Shown: positions 16,853 through 26,261 of the stretch, in pieces
Numbering within the stretch: the stretch's first letter is position 1
How the letters are laid out: the number at the start of each line of letters is the position of its first letter
Origin: Clostridiales bacterium UBA6114
Lineage (GTDB): Bacteria; Bacillota; Clostridia; Oscillospirales; Butyricicoccaceae
DNA length: 64,000 nucleotides
Assembly (NCBI GenBank): GCA_002423435.1
Contig: DIWE01000002.1
Coordinates: forward strand, 1-64,000
Direction of reading: 5' to 3'
Program-made: the position numbers and the translations under genes
Notes under the pieces: generated by a model
Databases searched by the model: none
What the model was told of the DNA's origin: nothing
Seen by the model: the letters and a program-made list of their open reading frames with translations, nothing else

Positions 16853-18050
16853 TTCTTCTGAAAAAACATCGACCATAAGCCAGGTCCTGCTCTGGTTCGG
16901 TGCGGCAATATCCATCGCCGAGATCCAGACGGGCGCCCTGATTGCGCCCCTCGGGTTTCGCAAAGGCCTCCTCGCAATCCTGGTCGGGCACATAATCGGC
17001 GCCGCCGTCCTTTATCCCGCGGGGATCATCGGCGCCGAAACGAGGCTTCCGGCGATCGAATCGACGCGGATCTCGTTCGGCATATACGGCTCATACGGAT
17101 TTTCGGTCTTAAATATCCTCCAGCTTCTCGGCTGGACCGCGATCATGATCCTAAACGGGGCGATCGCGCTGAGTGTGATAACGGAAAAGCTGTTTCATTT
17201 TCAAAACCAGGCCCTTTGGAGCGCGCTGATCGGCGCTTTGATCTGCGTCTGGATTGCAATCGGCATCCGAAACCTGTCAAAGGTCAACGCGCTGGTCGTA
17301 AGCGTTTTATTTATCCTGTCTGTCCTGCTCGGCGTACTGGTCTTCCGCGGAGGGGCCCACGAGAAAATGCTCGAGGGGTCCATGACGTTTGGCGCCGCCG
17401 TGGAATTAAGCGTTGCGATGATGCTTTCATGGCTTCCCCTGATTTCGGACTATACGCGGACTGTCAGGCACGAGAGGGCCGGAACGCTCGGCGGCGTGCT
17501 CGGCTACTTTTTCGGAAGTTCCTTTATGTTTACCATCGGGCTCGGCGGCGCCCTCTACGCCGGCACGCCGGATATCGCCGCCATCCTGATGCCCGCCGGG
17601 CTATCCGTGTCGGCGCTCGTCATCGTCGTGTTCTCGACGGTTACGACAACCTTTCTCGACGCGTATTCCGCGGGCGTCAGCGCCTTAAACTTAAACGGCA
17701 GAATTCCCGAAAAGGCCGCCGCACTTTTGGCCTGCGCAATCGGCATAGTGCTCGCGGTCTTCGTCCCGATCGGCCAGTATGAAAATTTCCTATACCTGAT
17801 CGGTTCGGTTTTCGCGCCGCTTTTCGCGATACTCCTGACGGACTTTTTTATACTGCACACGCAAAAGGTCGACCCGAAGCGTTTTTACAACCTGAAAAAC
17901 ACAGCGCTGTGGATAATCGGCATACTTATTTACCGTCTCCTGCTCCCCCTGGACTCTCCCGCCGGTGCGACCCTGCCGGTCATGGTTTTGTTAAGCGTTT
18001 TGTGCGTTTTGGTAAACGGAGGAATAAACCGATGGAAAAAGAACAGGTAA
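16842..18050 (+). CDS. cytX: CytX-type hydroxymethylpyrimidine permease (NCS1 family)
   Basis: An integral membrane protein of 402 aa with about 12 hydrophobic segments. It resembles cytosine/purine permeases (NCS1), with LLWFGAAISIAEIQTGALI at the N-terminus. Members under TPP control are predicted HMP importers. It overlaps thiM by 11 nt and thiE by 19 nt. Its place between thiM and thiE and the riboswitch support pyrimidine-moiety uptake. Transport substrate is inferred from context. Confidence 0.92.
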   Translation: MKNNSSEKTSTISQVLLWFGAAISIAEIQTGALIAPLGFRKGLLAILVGHIIGAAVLYPAGIIGAETRLPAIESTRISFGIYGSYGFSVLNILQLLGWTAIMILNGAIALSVITEKLFHFQNQALWSALIGALICVWIAIGIRNLSKVNALVVSVLFILSVLLGVLVFRGGAHEKMLEGSMTFGAAVELSVAMMLSWLPLISDYTRTVRHERAGTLGGVLGYFFGSSFMFTIGLGGALYAGTPDIAAILMPAGLSVSALVIVVFSTVTTTFLDAYSAGVSALNLNGRIPEKAAALLACAIGIVLAVFVPIGQYENFLYLIGSVFAPLFAILLTDFFILHTQKVDPKRFYNLKNTALWIIGILIYRLLLPLDSPAGATLPVMVLLSVLCVLVNGGINRWKKNR

Positions 18051-18694
18051 AGCCGAAGGTTGACTACAGCCTGTATCTCGTGACCGACCGCGACCTGATG
18101 AGTACCGGGACGCTCGAGGAGGCGGTCGAGCAGGCCGTTTCAGGCGGGGCGACCCTTGTCCAGCTCCGGGAGAAGACCGCGTCCTCGCTGGACTTCTACA
18201 ATACCGCGGTCAGCTTGAAAAAAATCACCGACCGTTTCCATGTCCCGCTGATCATAAACGACCGGGTGGACATCGCTCTGGCTGCCGACGCCGCCGGCGT
18301 GCATGTCGGCCAGAGCGATCTTCCGGCAGATATCACCCGCCGATTGATCGGCGGCGGCAAAATCCTCGGCGTATCCGCGTCCTCCCTTAAGGAGGCTATA
18401 GCGGCGCAGCGCGCCGGTGCCGACTATCTCGGCGTCGGCGCCATGTATGCGACCGGGACGAAGACGGACGCGCAGCTCGTTACAACGGATGAATTAAAAA
18501 GGATACGGAACGCGGTTTCCCCGCCTATCGTCGTGATCGGCGGAATCAACCAAAACACCATACCGCGGTTTCACGGCACGGGGATCGACGGAATCTCGGT
18601 CGTGTCCGCGCTGATTTCGGCAAAGGACATCGCTTCGGCCGCGAGAGAATTAAAGGAACTGTTCATGAAGAATGTGAGGTGTGAAAATGCCTGA
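18032..18694 (+). CDS. thiE: Thiamine phosphate synthase
   Basis: Joins HMP-PP and thiazole phosphate to thiamine phosphate. TIM barrel of 220 aa. Substrate loops LVQLREK, INDRVDIALAADAAGVHVGQ and GVGAMYATGTK are all present. The ATG at 18032 lies inside the end of cytX, with ACGGAGG 8-9 nt upstream. A longer in-frame start at 17909 is rejected because it would give a 41-residue unrelated extension overlapping cytX. Confidence 0.97.
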   Translation: MEKEQVKPKVDYSLYLVTDRDLMSTGTLEEAVEQAVSGGATLVQLREKTASSLDFYNTAVSLKKITDRFHVPLIINDRVDIALAADAAGVHVGQSDLPADITRRLIGGGKILGVSASSLKEAIAAQRAGADYLGVGAMYATGTKTDAQLVTTDELKRIRNAVSPPIVVIGGINQNTIPRFHGTGIDGISVVSALISAKDIASAARELKELFMKNVRCENA

Positions 18695-19346
18695 CTTCAG
18701 GGCGGCGATCTTCGATCTGGACGGAACGCTGATCGATTCCATGGACGTGTGGAAAAAAATCGCAAAAGACTTCCTGAAAAACCGTTTTCTGAACCTGCCG
18801 AAAAATTACATCAGCACGATCACCCCGATGAGCTTTCCGGAGGCCGCCGAGTACACCATTTCCTTGTTTCATCTGAGTGAGAGCGCAAACGGCATTGTTT
18901 CGGAGTGGTATCGGATGGCGGTTTATGAATACAGCCACAACATCCGTTTAAAGCCCCATGTAAAGGAGTATCTTCTATACTTAAAAGGGCTGGGCGTCCG
19001 GCTTGCCGTCGCCACCGCCTCGCCCAGAGTGCTGTATGAGCCGGTGCTCAAAAACAACGGCGTGTACGGCCTTTTTGATGCGTTTGCGTCGACCGACGAG
19101 GTATCCAAGGGGAAGAGCCACCCGGACGTCTATCTGCTCGCGGCGTCGAGACTGAATGTTCCCCCCGCCGACTGTGTTGTTTTCGAGGATATTTACACGG
19201 GCATCCTCGGCGCAAAGGCCGCGGGAATGAAGGCCTACGGCGTGTACGACAAATCCTCCGCACACGACAAAGCGAAAATCATGGCGGTTGCGGACGGATA
19301 TATCCATGACTTTTCGGAGCTCATCGGCATGCCGGGCGTCAAATAA
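18687..19346 (+). CDS. HAD-family phosphatase of the thiamine operon
   Basis: A haloacid-dehalogenase-fold hydrolase resembling beta-phosphoglucomutase-type phosphatases. The nucleophile motif FDLDGTLIDS is near residue 10. The Thr/Ser motif VATASPR, a Lys region and the acidic VFEDIYTGILGAKAAGM motif follow. 219 aa. The ATG at 18687 lies 7 nt after GTGAGG and overlaps thiE by 8 nt. A GTG at 18681 would be too close to the ribosome binding site. Its membership in the TPP-regulated operon suggests a role in thiamine-phosphate metabolism or in repairing a damaged intermediate. That is inference. Confidence 0.88.
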   Translation: MPDFRAAIFDLDGTLIDSMDVWKKIAKDFLKNRFLNLPKNYISTITPMSFPEAAEYTISLFHLSESANGIVSEWYRMAVYEYSHNIRLKPHVKEYLLYLKGLGVRLAVATASPRVLYEPVLKNNGVYGLFDAFASTDEVSKGKSHPDVYLLAASRLNVPPADCVVFEDIYTGILGAKAAGMKAYGVYDKSSAHDKAKIMAVADGYIHDFSELIGMPGVK

Positions 19347-19365
19347 AAAAATCGCTAAGAGTCTA

Positions 19366-19395
19366 TTGACATTGCATAACTTAAGAATATACTAT
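19366..19395 (+). promoter_or_regulatory. Promoter of the sodium-pump genes
   Basis: TTGACA (19366-19371), an 18-bp spacer and TACTAT (19390-19395). The predicted leader is about 95 nt. Confidence 0.65.
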
Positions 19396-19494
19396 CTGAT
19401 GGATGTGACCGCGGGAATATCCCCCGTTTCCCGACATACAATACACAAATATGAGGGTCAGCCGCAGAAATTAGAAGTTAAGAGATGAGCTACA

Positions 19495-20625
19495 GTGGAC
19501 ACTTTACTGAAATTGACCCAGGGATTTGAAAACTTCCATATCGGCAACCTTGTCATGCTTGTGATCGGGGGTGTACTGATTCTTCTCGCAATTACAAAAG
19601 AGTACGAGCCCATGCTTCTCCTCCCGATCGGCTTCGGCGCGATACTCGCCAATATTCCGCTTTCTTCCGCGATCGGTAAAGACGGTTTTCTGACTGTTTT
19701 ATATAACGCCGGCATCTCATCCGAACTGTTTCCGATCCTGATTTTTATCGCAGTCGGCGCAATGATCGATTTTACCCCCCTGATCAAGCAGCCGGTAACG
19801 ATTTTTTTCGGTGCCGCCGCCCAATTCGGTATTTTCATGGCGCTTTTGCTCGCGGTCATGTGCAACTGGATCTGGCCGGGGATTTTTACTTTGAAGGAAG
19901 CGGCCGCCATCGGCATCATCGGCGCCGCGGACGGTCCGACCTCAATATTTGTCGGCAACCTCTTCGCCCAGAAGTATATCGGCGCGATCACGGTCGCGGC
20001 GTATTCCTACATGTCCCTCGTGCCGATTATACAGCCGCCCGTCATCAAAGCGCTGACCACAAAGAAAGAACGGCTCATCCGCATGGAGCCAAACTATAAC
20101 CAAAATTTATCGAAACCCGTTAAAGTCTTATTCCCGATTATAGTGACGGTGATCGCGGGCCTGATCGCACCTATGAGCGTGGCGCTGATCGGCTCTCTGA
20201 TGTTCGGCAACCTGATCCGCGAATGCGGCGTTTTGGACAGGCTCAGCAAAACGGCCCAGAATGAGCTTGCGAGCCTTGTCACGCTGCTTTTGGGCATCAC
20301 GATCGGTTCGACCATGGGCGCCGACCAGTTCTTAAACTGGAATACGGCGCTGATCTTCGCGATCGGTATTCTCGCGTTTATATTTGACACCGCCGGGGGT
20401 GTGCTTTTCGCCAAATTTATTAATCTGTTTCTGAAAAAGAAGATCAACCCCATGATCGGTGCCGCAGGAATATCCGCTTTTCCCATGTCTGCGCGCGTGA
20501 TCCAGCGCATTGCGCAAAAGGAGGATCCGACCAACTTCGTCCTGATGCAGTCGATCGGAGCCAATGTCGCCGGCCAGGTCGGCTCGGTCATGGCGGGCGC
20601 TCTGGTGCTTGCGATATTGGCATAG
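19495..20625 (+). CDS. Sodium-translocating decarboxylase beta subunit
   Basis: The membrane subunit that decarboxylates carboxybiotin and pumps sodium out, as in OadB, GcdB and MmdB. 376 aa, about nine to eleven hydrophobic segments. The family motif GIIGAADGPTSIFVGNLFA and the TIGSTMGADQFL segment carry expected conserved acidic residues. The start is GTG at 19495, with only a weak GAGATGAG upstream. A gamma-like gene follows. No carboxyltransferase (alpha) or biotin carrier gene is within the window, so the substrate of the complex is unknown. Confidence 0.93.
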   Translation: MDTLLKLTQGFENFHIGNLVMLVIGGVLILLAITKEYEPMLLLPIGFGAILANIPLSSAIGKDGFLTVLYNAGISSELFPILIFIAVGAMIDFTPLIKQPVTIFFGAAAQFGIFMALLLAVMCNWIWPGIFTLKEAAAIGIIGAADGPTSIFVGNLFAQKYIGAITVAAYSYMSLVPIIQPPVIKALTTKKERLIRMEPNYNQNLSKPVKVLFPIIVTVIAGLIAPMSVALIGSLMFGNLIRECGVLDRLSKTAQNELASLVTLLLGITIGSTMGADQFLNWNTALIFAIGILAFIFDTAGGVLFAKFINLFLKKKINPMIGAAGISAFPMSARVIQRIAQKEDPTNFVLMQSIGANVAGQVGSVMAGALVLAILA

Positions 20626-20759
20626 TTTTATCCGTGTAGGTTTTCCCCGGCCGGGGGCAACGTTAATTCAAATTCGGCGCGCCGCTCGCTTTTATATGCG
20701 GCAGCCGCGGCAGGCAATTGCCTGATCGGCGTTTTGCGCTTCGCGGTGATGGAGATTTT

Positions 20760-20903
20760 ATGGACGTCAGTCAAATGATTCATGAGGCCCTGAAACTGAT
20801 GGGCGTGGGAGTCGGAACCGTATTTTTCGTTCTAGCATTGTTTTACTTCATGATAAAAATTCTGCTGCTTGTTTTCCCGGAAGGAAAAAAGGTGGAAAAA
20901 TAG
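20760..20903 (+). CDS. OadG-like small membrane subunit
   Basis: 47 aa. A short polar N-terminus (MDVSQMIHEALKLMG) is followed by one membrane segment (VGVGTVFFVLALFYFMIKI) and a charged tail (EGKKVEK). This is the pattern of the gamma subunit of sodium-pumping decarboxylases, which anchors and assembles the complex. The ATG at 20760 follows GATGGAG. An in-frame start at 20718 has no ribosome binding site. It lies 134 bp after the beta subunit on the same strand. Confidence 0.75.
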   Translation: MDVSQMIHEALKLMGVGVGTVFFVLALFYFMIKILLLVFPEGKKVEK

Positions 20904-20915
20904 CCGAAACAGACA

Positions 20916-20951
20916 GAGGGTGGAAATGCATGGATATGCATTTCCACCCTC
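20916..20951. terminator. Terminator between convergent genes
   Basis: A 16-bp perfect stem (GAGGGTGGAAATGCAT, loop GGAT). It separates the OadG-like gene from the convergent MerR gene. Confidence 0.85.
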
Positions 20952-20967
20952 CTGTTTTACCCGTCTG

Positions 20968-21810
20968 TTATTTCACGGGGATCTGCAATTCGCAAAAGTC
21001 GACCGTTCTTTGATTGCTGGAATAGTATTTGGCGTCCAGCAGACACCGGTCGACGATATAATCCCCGGCGATCTCGAAACCGCTCTTTTCCACCAGCCCG
21101 ACGATCTGTTTGGTCAGCGCCAGATCATAGGGCATCCCATACTTATACACGCAGACATATTTCCCGCCCTCAATATATTGGGTGTTGTCAAACATGGTGT
21201 GTTTTTCATCGATGCAGACATAGACGCCTGCCGTCTTGAGACGCAGGTTTTCGGCGGACCGGCAATTGAACGGTATTAACGTTCCGAACTCGTTCAAAGG
21301 CGGCTGGCGGTGTTTCATAAGAGTATTGAACAAATGCATATGCGTATGGCGCAATTGACCCAAATCCACGGAATCGGAGCCAAAAGGCATTGTCGCAACC
21401 CTGCGGGCGGGGATCTCCTTTACCATGATAATAAACTCGTTTTCCTTATAATACCCCTTTGCTTCGCTGAGTACGCTCAGCTTTTTTTTAATACTGCGGC
21501 TGAGCTCGTCGAGCTCTTTTACTTTAAGTGAAACCAACTCATCCTGTTTTTGAAGCAGCGCTATGGATGTTTCAAGGCTGAGCGTTTTCAGATAAAGCTT
21601 GATATCCTTCAGGGGCACTCCCACGGTTTTGAGCAAAAGTATTTCGCGGAGCAGGGGAATCTGCTGTACTGTATAGTATCTGTAGTTGTTGTTTTGATCG
21701 ATTGTATAGGGTTTAAATATATTGATTTTATCATAAAAAATCAATGTCTGACGGGAGATGCCGCAGAGTTCTGCGATCTGCCCCACGGACAGGCTGTCAT
21801 TGGGTTTCAC
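20968..21810 (-). CDS. MerR-family transcriptional activator with effector-binding domain
   Basis: An N-terminal winged-helix domain, LSVGQIAELCGISRQTLIFYDKINIF, is followed by the MerR wing and a dimerising coiled coil. A C-terminal GyrI-like ligand domain (about residues 120-280) contains the family-like KEIPARRVATM entry and VCVYKYGMPYD. This resembles the BmrR/TipA class, which senses small lipophilic or cationic molecules. I chose the GTG at 21810, which has AGGCGGTG upstream and begins close to the HTH. A frame open to an ATG at 21951 would add 47 poorly conserved residues. It is downstream of, and codirectional with, the TAXI-TRAP operon and may regulate it. Confidence 0.85.
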   Translation of the reverse strand: MKPNDSLSVGQIAELCGISRQTLIFYDKINIFKPYTIDQNNNYRYYTVQQIPLLREILLLKTVGVPLKDIKLYLKTLSLETSIALLQKQDELVSLKVKELDELSRSIKKKLSVLSEAKGYYKENEFIIMVKEIPARRVATMPFGSDSVDLGQLRHTHMHLFNTLMKHRQPPLNEFGTLIPFNCRSAENLRLKTAGVYVCIDEKHTMFDNTQYIEGGKYVCVYKYGMPYDLALTKQIVGLVEKSGFEIAGDYIVDRCLLDAKYYSSNQRTVDFCELQIPVK

Positions 21811-22052
21811 TATGCCGTCACCGCCTTTGGGTATTCTTGCTTTGGGCAAAACCGCGATCAGGCGCATAATAAAGCCGGGACAATCGACAAAAAAGTGTGT
21901 TTTATTACAATTTATTATATACGTATTCCGCGGGAAAGTACACCGCTGCATAATTTTAATCTGTCCGCCGCAGCGGTGCAGGAAAAGAACTTATGCGGGC
22001 AAGCATGCATTAAAAGCCGGCCTCTGTATGTAGTATAGGAAATATGGGAATA

Positions 22053-22772
22053 TCAGACAAACCGGGACCACAGCCAATAGACCGGAATGATGATGAGCAG
22101 GGCGGGCAGCATATTGGTTGCGGTGCCGCTCGTCGCCCCCCGAAGGCGCAGGCCGGACGCCAAAACGATCAATCCTCCGCAGGCTGAAAAACAGCTGATC
22201 AATTGCGGATTTGCATAGCCGTTTCCAAACGTTGCGATCAGGTACACAGCGGAGTAGACAACCATCTGAGGGACGGCGAGCAGCGGGATTCTGAGCCCTC
22301 CGGCGGACGCGAAGATAACGGCGGTAAAGAAATCCAGAAACGACTTGGCGATCAGCATGGAGGGATTGCCTGAAATCCCTTCCTCAAAGGCTCCTATGAT
22401 CCCGGTGGCGCTGGTACAGAAGATGATAAAGCCGGTCAGAAAAACATCGGTCTGCATCACGTCGTTTTGATGGTCGAAGCAGAAGGAAAGCTTACTCGTA
22501 ATGCCGTCGTTGATTTTGCCTGCGATTCTTTTGATATGTTCTTCCAGTTTGCATACCTCTCCTACGATCTCCCCCAGGATCATGGACAAAACCACCGGAA
22601 CAAGGATCTGCTGCAAACCGGACACAAGCATAATGCCCATTCCGATCGCGATCAGTCCGAATGTGCTGATCATTGCGCTGCTGTATTTATCCGGAAGTTT
22701 ATTTTTTATAAAGACGCCGATCAGTCCTCCCAACAGCAAAGAGATATTGTTTAAGACAATTCCTACAGGCAT
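22053..22772 (-). CDS. DUF554-family membrane protein
   Basis: 239 aa with about seven hydrophobic segments and glycine-rich loops, beginning MPVGIVLNNISLLLGGLIG. The family is a putative transporter of unknown substrate (YdfK/YqgA-like). The ATG at 22772 has GGTGGAG just upstream. A TTG six codons earlier contains that ribosome binding site. It follows the FAD oxidoreductase by 31 bp on the same strand, so it is probably in the same operon. Confidence 0.85.
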   Translation of the reverse strand: MPVGIVLNNISLLLGGLIGVFIKNKLPDKYSSAMISTFGLIAIGMGIMLVSGLQQILVPVVLSMILGEIVGEVCKLEEHIKRIAGKINDGITSKLSFCFDHQNDVMQTDVFLTGFIIFCTSATGIIGAFEEGISGNPSMLIAKSFLDFFTAVIFASAGGLRIPLLAVPQMVVYSAVYLIATFGNGYANPQLISCFSACGGLIVLASGLRLRGATSGTATNMLPALLIIIPVYWLWSRFV

Positions 22773-22803
22773 TAGATCTCCACCATTCAAAATATTGCGG
22801 GAT

Positions 22804-24102
22804 TCAACTGATTACCGCACCCTGTTCAAGGAGTTTCTTCCGGAGGTCGCTCACGGGAAGATCGATCATCGCCGTTTCATTTTTTGCGCACATGGCGGCG
22901 GCGGTCCCCGCGGCCTGGCCGATCGCCATGCAGGTCCCCATATGGCGCATGGCCGCATTTGCGAGCCGGGTAGCTGAGATATTGCGCCCGGACACCAGCA
23001 GGTTGGAGATATCAAGCGGCACCAGCGAACCGTAGGAGATCCCGAACGGCGCTTTGGGCATCTGCATGATTGTAAAGCCGACGCCCCTCAGATGCGCATC
23101 CGCAGGGCCGGTCCCGAGAGCCACGGAATCGCCCGGCACCACGCCCTCCAGCACGTCCTTTTCATTGAGGATCGCGTGTCCGTGAATGCGCCGCGTCTCC
23201 CTGACGCCCACACTGGGCGCCATAGCCGTGACAAAGGCGTTTTCAAAGCCCAGGCAATGCTCTTTTAGGAACCGGATGATTTTGTTTACCTGCTTGCGGC
23301 CTTCGATCTCGCCGGTTGTGAGATCTTTGGCAACCGTTCCGTCCAGCCCCGGGACGCGGCTGATATTGAAGGTCATTTCTCCGGGATTGTGCGTGGGAGC
23401 GCCGCCGAAGGCGATTCGGGGAAGCATGCCTTCCGCCAGGCCCTTTTCGGCCATTTTCCGTTTGTGCTCCACAGACATGGAATGATATTTTTCCATATCG
23501 ATGTTGCACATTCTGAAGCAAATGGTCATCGGCTGGTATTCTTCGGCTTCCCGGGGCAGCATACCGCAGCCGGCCTTAGCGGCGATATATGCGTCGCCTG
23601 TACAGTCGATCACGGTTTTTCCCAGGATAATGCCCGGGCCGTCCACATTCTGCACCGCAACGCCTCTGATTTTGTCCCCGTCTTTGAGCACATCGGTAAC
23701 CACGGTGTGGAAGAGGATCCCCGCCCCGGACTCCAGCACCATTTCGTCGGCCACGATTTTATAAATTTCCGGGTTGTACGGCAGGGTTAAGAATTTTGTG
23801 GTGTACTCAGGCTGCAGCGGGGCGACGACAAATTCGGTAAATTCCCTGGCTCCGCCGCGCCCGATCAGGTTCTCGATAAATTCTCCGGGGATACCGCGGA
23901 CCACCTGTCGGGTTCCAAACATAATTGACCAAATCGTACCCACGAGAGCCGTATTGGCGGAGCCGCCAAAATAGCCCTCTTTTTCAATTACAATGGTTTT
24001 TGCGCCGCCCCGCGCGGCCGCTATGGCCGCGATAAACCCGCCGACACCGCCGCCCACAACGATAACGTCGGTTTGCGCGATCAGTTTCAAGCTGCCGTTC
24101 AT
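22804..24102 (-). CDS. FAD-dependent oxidoreductase (FAD_oxidored family)
   Basis: 432 aa. The dinucleotide-binding loop VIVVGGGVGGFIAAIAAARGG lies at 13-33, followed by VIEKEGYFGGSA. A second FAD-contacting motif, VIDCTGDAYIAAKAGC, lies near 165-180. The C-terminal segment with GRNISATRLANAAMRHMGTCMAIGQAAG closes the FAD site. This is the architecture of the PF12831 group, whose members act on varied carboxylates and unsaturated acids. It lies 39 bp after the TRAP permease, so its substrate is probably what that transporter imports. No fumarate-reductase-type flavin-transfer domain is seen. Confidence 0.85.
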   Translation of the reverse strand: MNGSLKLIAQTDVIVVGGGVGGFIAAIAAARGGAKTIVIEKEGYFGGSANTALVGTIWSIMFGTRQVVRGIPGEFIENLIGRGGAREFTEFVVAPLQPEYTTKFLTLPYNPEIYKIVADEMVLESGAGILFHTVVTDVLKDGDKIRGVAVQNVDGPGIILGKTVIDCTGDAYIAAKAGCGMLPREAEEYQPMTICFRMCNIDMEKYHSMSVEHKRKMAEKGLAEGMLPRIAFGGAPTHNPGEMTFNISRVPGLDGTVAKDLTTGEIEGRKQVNKIIRFLKEHCLGFENAFVTAMAPSVGVRETRRIHGHAILNEKDVLEGVVPGDSVALGTGPADAHLRGVGFTIMQMPKAPFGISYGSLVPLDISNLLVSGRNISATRLANAAMRHMGTCMAIGQAAGTAAAMCAKNETAMIDLPVSDLRKKLLEQGAVIS

Positions 24103-24141
24103 GGATTTCAGTCCTCCTTTAATTTATTTCACCGGCCGGAA

Positions 24142-26145
24142 TTATTGGGATACTTTTTCGTTTAACTGTTTTTTTCTGGAGCGCTCGAACAAAACTTGAG
24201 GCATGATAATCGCAAATCCCCCGAACACACCCACAAGGTTGATCAACGTTATGACGGTATTGCCGGTTACCGGTATCAACGCGCCGAAGCCTGAAATAAA
24301 CAGGATCAGCCTTTGAAATTTCGGCACCAGGCGAAAGAGGTACCCTGTCAACGAAATGCCTATGTATAAAGCGCCGGCCGCCGCCGTGATAAAGCTCAGG
24401 AAAATTTCACCCGCATTTCCCTGCATCAGCAGCGACGGAGAAAAAACAAACAGAAACGGAATGATGTAAGCCAGGATCCCGAGCTTGCATGCCTCCCACC
24501 CGGTTTTCCAAAAATCCGATTTTGCAAGGATGCAGGCGGCAAAAACAGCGAGGGCAATGGGCGGCGTGATATTGGAAATGACGGAAAAATAGAAGATGAA
24601 CATATGCGCCGCCATTTCCGGAATGCCGAAGCTTTGTATGCTGGACGCCAAAAGCGCCGCGGTCAAGGCGTAGGCCGCAACCGCCGGCATGCCCATGCCC
24701 AGTATGATCGCGCCTATGGCGGTGCCCAGAAGCAGGACCATCACATGGATATTTCCAAGCTCGGTGAGGACGTAGCCCATTGTAAACCCCAGCCCGGAAA
24801 ATGCGACGACGCCCGTGATGATCCCCCCGGCGGCCAAAGCGCAGCCGGCATTGAGTGCCATTTTACCGCCTCCAATCAATACCTCGAGGCACTTTCGAAA
24901 GAAATTCTCGCGGTTCTTTTTCTGGCACGCCATAAGCGGCAGCGCCAAAATCGAGGTGATGACGGCCGCCCTGGCCGCGGCCATGCGGTCGAAAAACAGC
25001 AGGTAGAGCAGAAGGGCAAAGATGGGAATGAGCGGCCAGGATTTCTTTACGGTTTCCTTCGGATTGGGAAGCTCGCTCCTTTTAAGGCCGAGAAGCTTGT
25101 GCTTTCCCGCGTACAGGTCGACTTGAATAAAGACCGCGATGTAAAACAAAACGGCGGGAATCAGCGCGGCAAGGCAGACCGTCGAATAGCTCACTCCCAA
25201 CCGCTCGGCGATCAAAAACGCCGCGATTCCCATTACCGGAGGCATGATGGAGCCGCCCGAGGAAGCGACAGCTTCAACGGCGCCGGCAACCTCCCGCCTC
25301 CAGCCCGACTTGATCATCATGGGTATGGTAACCGAGCCGGTGAGAAAAACATTGGACATGGGGGCGCCCGATACGGTTCCAACAAGGCTCGACCCCACAA
25401 CAGCGGCTTTTGCCGGGCCTCCCCTTGTGCGCCCGAAGGCGATAAAAGCGAATTCCGTCATGCCGTCCGATCCGCCGAACACCAGCAAAACCTGGGAAAA
25501 GAAGACAAAAGCGATGCCGATGTTGGCCGCGAGACTCAGCATATAAAGAATGCTGCTGGCATCCAGATATAAGTAATTGACATATCGGGTCCATGTGGTG
25601 GCGGTGCCCGCAAGCATTCCGGGGAACAGGGAAGAAAATTTCCCGTAGAACAGGAAAATCAGCAGAATGATGAAAATCGCTTTGCCCAGCATTCTCCGTA
25701 TTGCCTCCAACAGCAAAATGACGGCAATGCTTCCGAAGATCAACCTTTCCGGCGATACCATGCCGATTTTCGCGGAAATGCCGGGGTAATTCACCGTGAT
25801 CCAAAGGCCGGCCGGAAGGGATGCGAGGGCCAGAATCCAGTCGTACCAGGGGACGCGGTCTTTGGGGGATCTTTTTGTGGCGGGCTGCAGAATGAAAACG
25901 CTGGACAGCATAAGCGCCATAAACCCGCCGATCCATTGCTCGTTAAACACGGTGACGCGGAACATGTGCTGAATCCCCAGCACAAAAACAATTCCCAATG
26001 CCGGGATAAGTGCCAGCCATACCGAAAGAGCGGTATTCAATTTACCTCTGAATGTTCTGTAGCTTTTGGTCTCGTCAAACCCCGGGTCCTTATCTTTTTG
26101 CTGTTTATCGAAACGAGATATTATTTTTTTCCATTTCCCGTTCAT
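24142..26145 (-). CDS. TRAP transporter fused permease (4TM/12TM)
   Basis: 667 aa. A single polypeptide joins the small (DctQ-like, four helices) and large (DctM-like, about twelve helices) membrane subunits. The sequence is dominated by hydrophobic helices. Characteristic segments are GGSDGMTEFAFIAFGRTRGGPAK and GSIMPPVMGIAAFLIAERLGVSY, with a conserved SSGGS before them. This class works with a TAXI-type binding protein, which is encoded immediately upstream. Solute uptake is driven by sodium or proton gradient. Start ATG 26145 is preceded by GGAGGAGCAG. Confidence 0.95.
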   Translation of the reverse strand: MNGKWKKIISRFDKQQKDKDPGFDETKSYRTFRGKLNTALSVWLALIPALGIVFVLGIQHMFRVTVFNEQWIGGFMALMLSSVFILQPATKRSPKDRVPWYDWILALASLPAGLWITVNYPGISAKIGMVSPERLIFGSIAVILLLEAIRRMLGKAIFIILLIFLFYGKFSSLFPGMLAGTATTWTRYVNYLYLDASSILYMLSLAANIGIAFVFFSQVLLVFGGSDGMTEFAFIAFGRTRGGPAKAAVVGSSLVGTVSGAPMSNVFLTGSVTIPMMIKSGWRREVAGAVEAVASSGGSIMPPVMGIAAFLIAERLGVSYSTVCLAALIPAVLFYIAVFIQVDLYAGKHKLLGLKRSELPNPKETVKKSWPLIPIFALLLYLLFFDRMAAARAAVITSILALPLMACQKKNRENFFRKCLEVLIGGGKMALNAGCALAAGGIITGVVAFSGLGFTMGYVLTELGNIHVMVLLLGTAIGAIILGMGMPAVAAYALTAALLASSIQSFGIPEMAAHMFIFYFSVISNITPPIALAVFAACILAKSDFWKTGWEACKLGILAYIIPFLFVFSPSLLMQGNAGEIFLSFITAAAGALYIGISLTGYLFRLVPKFQRLILFISGFGALIPVTGNTVITLINLVGVFGGFAIIMPQVLFERSRKKQLNEKVSQ

Positions 26146-26211
26146 CTCTCTGCTCCTCCGTTTTAGGATGGGTCCTATGGAATCGGCAATTCATTTGATC
26201 GGCATTGATTC

Positions 26212-26230
26212 CCGTGCAATTTATGCACGG
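26212..26230. other. Hairpin between TAXI gene and permease gene
   Basis: CCGTGCA, loop ATTTA, TGCACGG (7-bp perfect stem) in the 116-bp intercistronic gap. No T run follows. Confidence 0.5.
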
Positions 26231-26261
26231 CAGATGCACCGACCAAAGCGGGTAAAGCGGG

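Noticed and set aside
21811..21951. Extended N-terminus of the MerR protein
   Set aside because: The 47 extra residues are not part of a MerR helix-turn-helix and have no ribosome binding site. The GTG at 21810 fits better, though this choice is uncertain.
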